Shown here: positions 34,695 through 42,544 of the stretch, piece by piece
How positions within the stretch are numbered: the first letter of the stretch is position 1
Layout of the letters: every line of letters begins with the position of its first letter
Assembly (NCBI GenBank): GCA_030654175.1
Contig: JAURXZ010000016.1
Span: forward strand, 1 to 64,000
Direction: 5' to 3'
Length of the DNA: 64,000 bases
Source: Bacteroidia bacterium
Lineage (GTDB): Bacteria > Bacteroidota > Bacteroidia > 2-12-FULL-35-15
Notes under the pieces: model-generated
What the model was told of the DNA's origin: nothing
Databases searched by the model: none
What the model saw: only the letters and a program-made list of their open reading frames with translations
Program-made: the position numbers and the translations under genes

Positions 34695-35984
34695 TTACAA
34701 ACTCCAATATGTTAAATTTTTAATTTTATTTTTCAAAATTCCTTTTACATCAACAAGTATACCTCCTTCTGAAAGTATTGATTTAAAATAAGATTCATCT
34801 AAAGTCAAATATTCTTTATGATTCACTGCAACTATGACAGCATCATATCCTTTCCCTACATTTTCTGTTAATTCAAAACCGTACTCGTGCATTAATTCTT
34901 CTGATGAAGCATGTGGGTCTGTAATATCAACTTCTACTCTAAAAGATTTAAATTCTTTTATTACGTCAGCAATTTTTGAATTACGAATGTCACTGACATT
35001 TTCTTTGAAGGTAGTACCCATTACCAATACACGCGATGTTGACAAATTCTTTTTCGCAGCAATAATTTTTTTAACTGTTTGTTTTGCTATGTAAAATCCC
35101 ATCGAATCATTCACATAACGACCTGAATTAATTATACGTGCATGATACCCTAATTGCTCGGCTTTATAGGTTAAGTAATAAGGGTCAACACCTATGCAAT
35201 GTCCTCCTACAAGTCCTGGAGAAAATTTCAAAAAATTCCATTTTGTTCCCGCAGCTTCCAAAACATCATAAGTATTAATTCCCATACGATTGAAAATAAT
35301 TGACAATTCATTCACCAATGCAATATTTACATCACGTTGAGTATTTTCAATAATTTTGGCAGCTTCAGCAACTTTGATGGATGGCGCTTTGTGAACACCA
35401 GGCTCTATAATTATTTTATAAATGTTTGCAATTGTTTCTAAAGATTCAGTGGAACATCCAGAAACTATTTTTAATATTTTAGTAATTGTATGTTCTTTAT
35501 CGCCCGGATTAATACGTTCGGGAGAATAACCAACTTTAAAATCAGTTTTAAATTTTAAATCAGATACCTCTTCCAAAACTGGAATACAGTCGTCTTCGGT
35601 GCAGCCCGGATATACGGTAGATTCGTATACAACGTAATCGCCTTTTTTTAGCGCTTTTCCAACGGAGCGTGATGCAGCAAGCAATATTTTTAAATCAGGC
35701 CGATTATGTTCATCAACGGGAGTTGGCACTGCAATAATAAAAAAGTTTGCATGTTTTAATACTTCTATTGAAGCAGTAAATTCAATATCACAGCCTTCAA
35801 AATCTTTTGCTTCTATTTCATGCGAAGGATCGCTATTGTTTTGCATTAACTTAATTCGTTCTTCATTAATGTCGAAACCAATAACTTTCACTTTTTTGGC
35901 AAACGCTAAAGCAATGGGCAACCCTACATATCCGAGACCGATTACGGCAACTGTTGATTCCTTTTTAAGTATTTTATTATACAT
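34695..35984 (-). CDS. UDP-HexNAc C6-dehydrogenase (WbpO/TviB-like)
   Basis: This 429-residue nucleotide-sugar dehydrogenase has VAVIGLGYVGLPIALAFAKK for NAD binding, 'EVSDLKFKTDFKVGYSPERINPGD', and the catalytic cysteine in GLVGGHCIGVDPYYLTYKA. It oxidises C6 of UDP-GlcNAc or UDP-GalNAc twice to the uronic acid. WbpO/TviB-type is chosen over Ugd because of the adjacent WbpP-like epimerase and typical motifs. It is the first enzyme gene after the UpxY-like antiterminator, across a 384-bp leader. Confidence 0.88.
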   Translation of the reverse strand: MYNKILKKESTVAVIGLGYVGLPIALAFAKKVKVIGFDINEERIKLMQNNSDPSHEIEAKDFEGCDIEFTASIEVLKHANFFIIAVPTPVDEHNRPDLKILLAASRSVGKALKKGDYVVYESTVYPGCTEDDCIPVLEEVSDLKFKTDFKVGYSPERINPGDKEHTITKILKIVSGCSTESLETIANIYKIIIEPGVHKAPSIKVAEAAKIIENTQRDVNIALVNELSIIFNRMGINTYDVLEAAGTKWNFLKFSPGLVGGHCIGVDPYYLTYKAEQLGYHARIINSGRYVNDSMGFYIAKQTVKKIIAAKKNLSTSRVLVMGTTFKENVSDIRNSKIADVIKEFKSFRVEVDITDPHASSEELMHEYGFELTENVGKGYDAVIVAVNHKEYLTLDESYFKSILSEGGILVDVKGILKNKIKNLTYWSL

Positions 35985-36368
35985 TATTGGAGGGCAAGGG
36001 AAATTATTTTAGCTTAAATATATCACTTAAAGTTCATGAAATGTAATTTTGACTATTAGTATTTTATTCGTAAATTACACAGCTTCGCTAACGTCAGCCC
36101 CATGTTTGGTCTGCTTTAAATCCACCTTAGGAACGCGAATATAGCAATTTGCCTACTATATCACGTGTTTTTTATAAAAAAACCATTAAAATTATCGGTT
36201 CACAACCAAATAACTTTTAATCCTTACTAATTAACGTCATTACAGCCTACCTTCAAAACTTATCAGTTTGATATTGTAGGATTACTTAAATTCAATATTC
36301 AAAAACTGACAACTAAACAAAAGCAATAAATAATACAATAAACTTATAAAATTACCATCAGGCAATAT
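35985..36368. other. Gap between UpxY-like gene and first enzyme gene
   Basis: The 384-bp gap holds AT-rich sequence, plus a GC-richer patch near 36077-36110 (AGCTTCGCTAACGTCAGCCC followed by CATGTTTGG). That patch begins like the one near 7340 upstream of pseB. A leader where an antiterminator could act is plausible but not shown. Confidence 0.4.
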
Positions 36369-36923
36369 CTAAAATACTTTATTTGAAGTAATATGTTGAA
36401 TCTTTTTTTTCACAAACGTCAGCGGCACATTCACAGCCATCTTACTCCCCACTGCTTCAATCTCCACAATTATCCTATGTTTCCCTTGAATACTAACAGA
36501 TTGCCCAATTAAACCGGTAAAAGGCCCCTTTATCACTTCTACTTCTTCTCCCTTTTCAAATGTCTTATTTTCTAACAATGTAAATTGTTCTGAGTCATTC
36601 ATTAAAATTTTTAAATTTTCAATTTCATGATCTCTTATTATTGCAGGTTTTCCTAAAAATCTCAGAATTCCAGAAGTGCCTTGAATTGCCAGTGCATTAA
36701 ACAATTCATCATAGTTTGTATTTACAAACACATACGATGAAATCAAGGGAGTAACTATTTTCTTTTTACGGTCGCTCCACTCTCTAACGCTTGTAACTAA
36801 TGGCAAATATGCATTAAAGCCATTTAAAGCAAGTCGTTCAAAAACCTTTTTTTCGGCTCTTGGCTTGGTATAAATCGCATACCAATTAGTAGGATATTGA
36901 CTATTGTTATTAGGGGAATTCAA
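36369..36923 (-). CDS. UpxY-like transcription antiterminator (NusG family)
   Basis: This 184-residue NusG-like protein has an N-terminal NGN domain starting NWYAIYTKPRAEKKVF and a C-terminal KOW-like segment 'FEKGEEVEVIKGPFTGLIGQ'. In Bacteroidota, UpxY proteins are first in capsule operons and let RNA polymerase read through early termination. It heads the locus in the same orientation, matching that. The only usable start is a TTG at 36923; an in-frame TAA lies 15 codons upstream and no ATG occurs between. The weak start may limit its level. Confidence 0.87.
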   Translation of the reverse strand: MNSPNNNSQYPTNWYAIYTKPRAEKKVFERLALNGFNAYLPLVTSVREWSDRKKKIVTPLISSYVFVNTNYDELFNALAIQGTSGILRFLGKPAIIRDHEIENLKILMNDSEQFTLLENKTFEKGEEVEVIKGPFTGLIGQSVSIQGKHRIIVEIEAVGSKMAVNVPLTFVKKKIQHITSNKVF

Positions 36924-37007
36924 GTGAGTAAAATTAATCTTTATTGATACTATAAATTTTTTAGGACATTATAAATCAATTTTCGTACTAAAAAAACTGA
37001 TTTATTT

Positions 37008-37379
37008 TTAAGAAATAGAATAACCCGAGGGCGGACCACGCTTTCCATTAGCGAAAAATGCTTGAAAATAAGGAGTTTCGGTATGAATGAAAAGAGATTG
37101 GTGCTCAGTGTTATTTAATCTCTGAAAGGATTCATTACCAGCACAAAAAAAAGCAGACTTGACACCTTTCCTGTTTCTTTTCTTTTGTTTATGAGGGATT
37201 CCATCTGAGGAGTCCTGAATAAAAGTTCGAATATTATCTTCAGAAATTGCAACTAAAGAGTTTTCAATTGCATTACTTACAGATAACAGCTTTCCGGAAT
37301 GTATTTGCTTTTTCTCAACAAAATTATGAGCATTCGAAACAAAAAGCAGTAAAACAAACAGGTTAAAAAAAAATTTCAT
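37008..37379 (-). CDS. Small secreted hypothetical protein with C-terminal RGPPSG
   Basis: I start at the ATG at 37379, which begins a signal-like helix MKFFFNLFVLLLFVSNAHNF; the longer frame adds no recognisable segment. The 123-residue product has a basic middle part (KQKKRNRKGVK) and ends 'ANGKRGPPSGYSIS'. I do not recognise a family, though short Bacteroidota proteins ending in RGPPS are familiar as uncharacterised genes. It lies between the UpxY-like gene and a small lipoprotein gene on the same strand. Function unknown. Confidence 0.5.
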   Translation of the reverse strand: MKFFFNLFVLLLFVSNAHNFVEKKQIHSGKLLSVSNAIENSLVAISEDNIRTFIQDSSDGIPHKQKKRNRKGVKSAFFCAGNESFQRLNNTEHQSLFIHTETPYFQAFFANGKRGPPSGYSIS

Positions 37380-37494
37380 ACCAACAATCTTAACAAATTT
37401 CAATATCCGACTGTAAAGATGTCGAAAAATTATCAAAAATAAAAATCAGAACTAAAATAAAAAATTGCAATAACACTCTTTATCATTTTTAATT

Positions 37495-37734
37495 TTATCC
37501 GCCAGGCGGTTTCCTTCTTCCAAACAAATGATATCTATTATTACCTAATTGCCGTTTATAGGCCCTGTTCCCCTTTTTGATCACTTTTTTATCGGCATCC
37601 ATTTGCATTTTGTTTGGCTTTGTTTTCATTTTCAAATAAGGATTGTAAGGGCCCTTGCTTCTGCAGGAATCCAAAATACTTACTATAAAAATAAACGTAA
37701 AGGCAATAAATGTTACTTTAAAAAATCTATACAT
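37495..37734 (-). CDS. Small basic lipoprotein, hypothetical
   Basis: I start at the ATG at 37734, which opens a lipoprotein signal: MYRFFKVTFIAFTFIFIVSILDSC, with Cys24 as the likely acylation site. The mature part is about 55 residues, very basic, and ends 'FGRRKPPGG'. A TATCTTTG promoter box ends 4 bp before the ATG, so the transcript could be leaderless. No family is recognised. Function unknown. Confidence 0.5.
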   Translation of the reverse strand: MYRFFKVTFIAFTFIFIVSILDSCRSKGPYNPYLKMKTKPNKMQMDADKKVIKKGNRAYKRQLGNNRYHLFGRRKPPGG

Positions 37735-37738
37735 AAAA

Positions 37739-37746
37739 CAAAGATA
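37739..37746 (-). promoter_or_regulatory. -7 box directly before the small lipoprotein gene
   Basis: TATCTTTG on the minus strand (TAnnTTTG type) ends 4 bp before the ATG at 37734. The same spacing is seen at recR. No TTTG is found at the -33 position. Confidence 0.4.
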
Positions 37747-37889
37747 AATACAACCTACATTTAGCTTCCTTTTGTTTTGTAAATTTGTTAACCCGTTTTT
37801 CAACATATCAAAACTGCTTTATGATTGGACCTGATGAATTTTGACTGAAATTTTTAGAAAAAATAATCATGTCTTTAACGGTTAATCAT

Positions 37890-38002
37890 GCGTTAGGGAT
37901 TGCAGCGTAAATCCTTCCCTATCGCCAATTGGGCGGTAGGGAAGATTGAAGCGGAAAGCCCGGTCACTTTCTTTTTTCAAAGAAAGTGAAACGCCCAAAT
38001 GA
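37890..38002 (-). repeat. Dispersed double-hairpin repeat, copy B
   Basis: This is the reverse orientation of copy A, and the cleanest copy. On the minus strand: TCATTTGGGCGTTT; a hairpin TCACTTTC/GAAAGTGA; the central arm GGGCTTTCCGCTTCAATC; a hairpin on TTCCCTA/TAGGGAA; and GGATTTACGCTGCAATCCC ending TAACGC. The hairpins differ entirely from those of copies A, C and D. Its end overlaps the apparent GTG start of the next gene. Confidence 0.85.
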
Positions 38003-38069
38003 ATTAGATGATAAATTATTCCCTGCAGAACATATATCAAATATTAACAAAAGCAAAACTGAAACTTCA

Positions 38070-39470
38070 TTGAATAATAACTCTCCTACATCATTAATCA
38101 AGCAAAATTTACTTTATTTAAACGTATTATTTGCATTTTTTATTGTTTCGTGCAATAGCAGCAAACTTCCGGAAGTAATCACCTATTCAGAGCATATTGC
38201 ACCTATCATTTATAAGAACTGCACTTCCTGCCATCGTCCCGGGGAGGCTGGTCCCTTTAATTTATTAACTTTTCAAGATGCCGTGTCGCGTTCAAATCTG
38301 ATCAAATTTGTGACTCAAACACGTTATATGCCTCCCTGGCCTGCCGATGCAACTTATTCACACTTTGTTGATGAAAAAGTTTTAAATGAAGGTGAAATTG
38401 CAATGATCGGAACATGGGTTGACAATGGTTGTCCGGTTGGAGATTCTACAAAAGCAGCTAAACTACCGGATTTTCCCGTTGGTTCACAATTAGGAAAACC
38501 TGATCTCATAATTAAATTAAGAGATATTTATAAAATAAAAGGAAATGGGAAAGACTTATTTTTATTGATGCGAGTGCCTTATCAGATACCAAATGATACA
38601 TTTATAAGCGCTATAGAAATTGTTCCTGATAACCGTAAACTCGTCCACCATGTTAATGCACAACTATTAAGCTATGATTTTGATAAAAAGAAAGATGTGT
38701 TTAAAGGTAATACTGTTGTTGACTTAGAAACAATACCGGATAAATTAAAAGCTTATGTAGCAATTGATTTACCTAACGATGATGGACTAACCTATCCAAC
38801 ACTTACACAATCGGTTGCTAATTATTTACCGGGTGTTACGCCTCCTATATATCCCAATGGAATTGGTGGTTTTAAAATGACTCGTAAAGGCGCTGTTTTT
38901 TTGAAAGATATACATTATGGGCCTTCAAGAGTGGATACGAGTGATCAAACCACGTTTAATGTGTTTTACGCAAAACAAGCTCCAAGTCGTCCTACACAAG
39001 AGTTTCAGATGGGAACATTTGGTATTTCACCAACAGTGCCCGCTTTAGTGATTCCTCCGGACACGGTAATGACATTTCATTCGGATTACACTCTTCCTTT
39101 TGATATTTCTATCCTGACAATAAATCCACACATGCATTTGTTGGGGAAGCAATTTTTAGCATTTGCTATAACTCAACAAGGCGACACGATCCCCTTGATA
39201 CGAATTAACAAATGGGATTTTCGCTGGCAATATTTTTATACATATAAAAAAATGTTAAAAATTCCACGTGGCGCAACTATCCATATTGAAGGGGTATATG
39301 ATAATACCCGTCAAAACCCAAACAATCCATTTAGCCCTCCACGCTTAGTTGCCGAAAGAGAAGGTAGCATGCGCACAAGTGATGAAATGTTTCAATTTAT
39401 TATAACTTACTTGCCTTATCGGCTGGGGGATGAAAATATAAGCCTTGAAAATTCCGTTATAAGAAAGTAA
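38070..39470 (+). CDS. Cytochrome c/copper type II monooxygenase-like lipoprotein
   Basis: This is a predicted outer-envelope lipoprotein. From a TTG at 38070 it has a 27-residue signal with hydrophobic core NLLYLNVLFAFFIVSC and Cys28 as lipobox cysteine. An upstream GTG (37986) lies inside repeat B and would give an unnaturally long leader, so I prefer the TTG, with doubt. A haem c site CTSCH (about residue 51-55) with 'RYMPPWPAD' is followed by a domain with 'HHVNAQLL' and 'INPHMHLLGKQF', the His-x-His pattern of copper type II ascorbate-dependent monooxygenases (PHM-like). The oxidised substrate is unknown. Confidence 0.75.
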   Translation: MNNNSPTSLIKQNLLYLNVLFAFFIVSCNSSKLPEVITYSEHIAPIIYKNCTSCHRPGEAGPFNLLTFQDAVSRSNLIKFVTQTRYMPPWPADATYSHFVDEKVLNEGEIAMIGTWVDNGCPVGDSTKAAKLPDFPVGSQLGKPDLIIKLRDIYKIKGNGKDLFLLMRVPYQIPNDTFISAIEIVPDNRKLVHHVNAQLLSYDFDKKKDVFKGNTVVDLETIPDKLKAYVAIDLPNDDGLTYPTLTQSVANYLPGVTPPIYPNGIGGFKMTRKGAVFLKDIHYGPSRVDTSDQTTFNVFYAKQAPSRPTQEFQMGTFGISPTVPALVIPPDTVMTFHSDYTLPFDISILTINPHMHLLGKQFLAFAITQQGDTIPLIRINKWDFRWQYFYTYKKMLKIPRGATIHIEGVYDNTRQNPNNPFSPPRLVAEREGSMRTSDEMFQFIITYLPYRLGDENISLENSVIRK

Positions 39471-39783
39471 TGAATATTGACCCCTTTGAAATTTTTTTTT
39501 GACACGAATTGCACGATTTTTTTTTGAAAATATAATTGAGAATAAGAATATTAAATTAGTGAAATTAGTATCAAATAGAGTTTCATGGGAGGGCAGAGTG
39601 GACTAAATATTGGGAAACTCCCACAAAAAACACAAATTTTTCTTTTGCTCATACCATTCAACAAACTTTTACGCGAGAAGGATCTTTATTTATTTAACAT
39701 TTTTAAACACTTTCCAAGGAGCGGAAACTTTGAATTCAAAAATAGTTTCCTTAGTTTTGTTATGAATTAAAAAATCTAAATAA
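39471..39783. other. Intergenic gap with promoter
   Basis: This 313-bp gap between the monooxygenase and metallophosphoesterase genes contains T-rich sequence with GACACGAATTGCACGA near 39500, resembling short dispersed repeats. A good promoter sits at its right end (39729-39759). A 61-codon open frame here (39585-39770) has no family features and I do not call it a gene. Confidence 0.5.
39729..39759 (+). promoter_or_regulatory. Bacteroidota-type promoter for the metallophosphoesterase gene
   Basis: TTTG at 39729-39732, a 19-bp spacer, then TAGTTTTG at 39752-39759. This matches the Bacteroidota TTTG-N19-TAnnTTTG consensus exactly and lies 24 bp before the ATG at 39784. It is the best promoter match in the window. 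Confidence 0.75.
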
Positions 39784-41037
39784 ATGCCATTAAGTATCCG
39801 CGTTTTCATTATAGGCTTGTTATTACTGCTTGTTGATTGGTATTTTTATCAAGCAATTATCACTGTATTAAAAGAAAGTTCAGCATTTAGAAAATCTGCT
39901 TCTGCCTATATTTACTGGGGATTTACAATCTTTACGTTTTTGCTTTTTTTAACCCCGTCTTTCATTTCCCTAGCCGATTGGCCTAAATACATTCGTGTGT
40001 ATTTATTTGCATTAGTAATAATGGTGGCTGTTTCAAAAATAATTGGTTCGTTGTTTCTGGCAACTGACGATATAATTCGTTTGTTTCGTTGGATCGGGAG
40101 CTATTTTACTACTAAAACAGAAGTTGTAGTTGAAAATGCACATAGTATTTCCCGTTTGAAATTTTTAAGTCAAATTGCTCTTGGAATGACAGCTTTACCA
40201 CTTGCCGGCTTCATATACGGAATGGTGAGAGGAGCCTTCGATTATAAGGTACACCCGATTAAAGTAACTTTGCCCAATCTTCCGTCTTCCTTTAATGGCT
40301 TGAAAATAATACAAATTTCAGATATTCATTCCGGAAGTTTTGTTTCTACTGCTCATTTAGAAGAAGCTGTAAAAATTATTGAGAGAGAAAAACCTGATCT
40401 TATATTTTTTACCGGAGATCTGGTGAATGACCGGGCATCTGAAACCGATCTGTATATTGAAGTATTGAGTAAAATTAAGGCGCCCCTTGGTGTTTTCAGC
40501 ACTCTTGGCAATCATGATTATGGTGATTATGTTACCTGGGGCAGCCCGGAAGCAAAGGCCGAAAATTTAAATAATTTAAAAAATGTGCATGCACAAGTAG
40601 GTTGGAAATTATTAATGAACGAACATATTCCTATCAAAATAGGAGAAGATGAAATAGCCATAATTGGTATTGAAAATTGGGGGGGGAGTTTTCATTTTCC
40701 AAAATATGGGGATTTGAAAAAAGCCCATTCAGGGACTGAAAAATATCCTGTTAAATTGCTGCTATCACATGATCCTTCTCATTGGGATCTACAAGTTAAA
40801 GAGGATTACAAAGACATTGATATTACCTTCAGCGGCCATACTCATGGCGGTCAGTTTGGCATTGAAATACCAGGGTTTAGGTGGAGTCCTTCACAGTATG
40901 CCTATAAACAATGGGCGGGTTTATATTCTCACCAGGATCAACATTTATACGTAAACCGTGGTCTCGGCTTTTTGGGGTATCCGGGACGAGTAGGTATATC
41001 GCCTGAAATAACTGTTATGGAGCTTTACAATTCTTAA
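39784..41037 (+). CDS. Membrane-anchored metallophosphoesterase (YkuE/YaeI-like)
   Basis: This 417-residue protein has four N-terminal hydrophobic segments (about residues 5-25, 38-58, 70-90 and 140-160), then a calcineurin-like phosphoesterase domain. All metal-ligand blocks are present: IQISDIHSGSF, FFTGDLVND, TLGNHDYGDY and SGHTHGGQFG. It should hydrolyse a phosphoester in or at the membrane (relatives cleave UDP-diacylglucosamine or lipids); the true substrate is unknown. A consensus promoter lies just upstream. Confidence 0.88.
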   Translation: MPLSIRVFIIGLLLLLVDWYFYQAIITVLKESSAFRKSASAYIYWGFTIFTFLLFLTPSFISLADWPKYIRVYLFALVIMVAVSKIIGSLFLATDDIIRLFRWIGSYFTTKTEVVVENAHSISRLKFLSQIALGMTALPLAGFIYGMVRGAFDYKVHPIKVTLPNLPSSFNGLKIIQISDIHSGSFVSTAHLEEAVKIIEREKPDLIFFTGDLVNDRASETDLYIEVLSKIKAPLGVFSTLGNHDYGDYVTWGSPEAKAENLNNLKNVHAQVGWKLLMNEHIPIKIGEDEIAIIGIENWGGSFHFPKYGDLKKAHSGTEKYPVKLLLSHDPSHWDLQVKEDYKDIDITFSGHTHGGQFGIEIPGFRWSPSQYAYKQWAGLYSHQDQHLYVNRGLGFLGYPGRVGISPEITVMELYNS

Positions 41038-41093
41038 ATTTTTGAATTGCAAAATTATTGGTAAAAGCATAATATTTGTAACTGTTCAGGTTA

Positions 41094-41181
41094 TTAGGGC
41101 ATGCCCCTGCGGGTCGGGCTTTCCGCTTCAATCTTCTCCGAAGAAAAATCGGAGAAGGATTTCCGCTGCAATCCCTCATGC
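41094..41181 (+). repeat. Dispersed double-hairpin repeat, copy C
   Basis: The left arm reads TTAGGGCATGCCCCTGCGGG with only a short hairpin, unlike copies A, B and D. The central arm GGGCTTTCCGCTTCAATC is exact. The second hairpin is TTCTCCGA with TCGGAGAA, and the right arm GGATTTCCGCTGCAATCCC ends CATGC instead of TAACGC. The gap before the DNA repair gene contains nothing else recognisable. Confidence 0.8.
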
Positions 41182-41282
41182 AAACAATATGAAATTACGG
41201 GCCTTTCAGCGAAGAAGAAAACGATTGTTTAAATAAATGAAAGACTGAAATTCTAAAAATAAACAAACCAAATTATTGTTCA

Positions 41283-42368
41283 ATGGCAGATGCACTAAAA
41301 GAAATGTTTAATAAGAAATTCTATGAGCAATTTGCACAAGAATTTAATAAGGTCGAAAAAAATTTTCATCCAGAAAAGTTTGTAAAAGATGTTACAAAAA
41401 ATATAGACCAATACTCCCTGAATGAGCGACTGCGTAATACTTCCAACGCATTAAAAAGACATTTACCTTCTGATTATAAAAAATCTATTGAATTACTTTA
41501 CAAAGTAATTCCGAATATCAAACGAGATTACACTTCTTTAGTTTTTCCTGATTTTGTTGGCCTTTATGGACATAATGACTTTAACAGTTCAATGGAAGCA
41601 TTGAAACATTTCACCCAATTTGGTTCATCTGAATTTGCTATACGTGAATTTTTAAAACGAGATTTTAATAAAACTATTAAAGTGATGAATGGTTGGGCGG
41701 AAGATAAAAATCATCATATAAGGCGCTTGGCTTCTGAAGGTTGCAGGCCACGTTTACCATGGTCGTTCAAGCTGGATGAAGTAATTAAAAACCCAAAGGT
41801 TACCCTATCTATCCTTGAAAAATTAAATGCTGATGAAGAACTATATGTCAGAAAATCAGTCGCAAACCATTTGAATGATATTTCAAAAGATAATACTGAT
41901 TGGATGCTTAAAATTTTAAACGGTTGGGATAAAAACAATGCGAATACCTATTGGATAATCAAACACGCCAGCCGGACACTTATAAAAAAAGGAAATATTC
42001 AATCGCTTTCTCTCTTTGATTTCGAAAAAAATGCAAAAGTGAATGTTGCTGAATTCAAGCTGAATAAATCAAAATTAAAATTGGGAGAAGTCTTGCAATT
42101 TGACTTTGATGTTATTTCAGAAAAGTCAAAATCACAAAAATTAGTTATTGATTTTGCCGTTCATTATGTTAAAAAATCAGGGGAACGATCAGCTAAAGTT
42201 TTTAAATTAAAAGAGATTGATCTAAAACCAAAACAAACTATTTCAATCTCTAAGAAACATCGTTTTCAGGACTTTTCAACACGGAAGCATTATTCCGGAA
42301 AACATATAATTGAGATACTTATTAATGGAGTATCTGTTCACAAAAAACAATTTGAACTTGTTGCATAA
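41283..42368 (+). CDS. DNA alkylation repair protein (HEAT-repeat, AlkC/AlkD-like)
   Basis: This 361-residue all-helical protein with HEAT-like repeats resembles DNA alkylation repair enzymes ('HIRRLASEGCRPRLPWS', 'LYVRKSVANHLNDISKDN'), which bind and excise alkylated bases without base flipping. The C-terminal third ('NVAEFKLNKSKLKLGEVLQFDF') is a beta-rich extension after the helical part, as found in AlkC-type proteins. No neighbour suggests a wider repair operon. Sequence support for the family is good; the specific lesion is unknown. Confidence 0.8.
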   Translation: MADALKEMFNKKFYEQFAQEFNKVEKNFHPEKFVKDVTKNIDQYSLNERLRNTSNALKRHLPSDYKKSIELLYKVIPNIKRDYTSLVFPDFVGLYGHNDFNSSMEALKHFTQFGSSEFAIREFLKRDFNKTIKVMNGWAEDKNHHIRRLASEGCRPRLPWSFKLDEVIKNPKVTLSILEKLNADEELYVRKSVANHLNDISKDNTDWMLKILNGWDKNNANTYWIIKHASRTLIKKGNIQSLSLFDFEKNAKVNVAEFKLNKSKLKLGEVLQFDFDVISEKSKSQKLVIDFAVHYVKKSGERSAKVFKLKEIDLKPKQTISISKKHRFQDFSTRKHYSGKHIIEILINGVSVHKKQFELVA

Positions 42369-42419
42369 GCACTTTTTTTCAACAAAAAAATAATTAGTAA
42401 ATATTTCTCCTTTTCCATT

Positions 42420-42470
42420 TTAACACAGAGTTCACAGTGTTAAATGAGTTTCACAGAGTTTAAATCCCAT
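42420..42470. repeat. Short CACAGAGTT-type tandem sequence
   Basis: AACACAGAGTTCACAGTG followed by TTTCACAGAGTTT forms an imperfect direct repeat of a short motif common in bacterial intergenic DNA. It is not long enough to define an element. Confidence 0.3.
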
Positions 42471-42544
42471 TTTTTGCCTTTTTTATTTATTTGGAAGCCA
42501 TTTAATAGTATTCTCCTATTTTTACGTCTTCAAATATTAATGAC

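Noticed and set aside
39585-39770. Open frame of 61 codons
   Set aside because: No conserved motif, promoter or signal; it overlaps the real promoter for the metallophosphoesterase gene.
41042-41236. Open frame of 64 codons
   Set aside because: It lies within repeat copy C and its residues are repeat translations.
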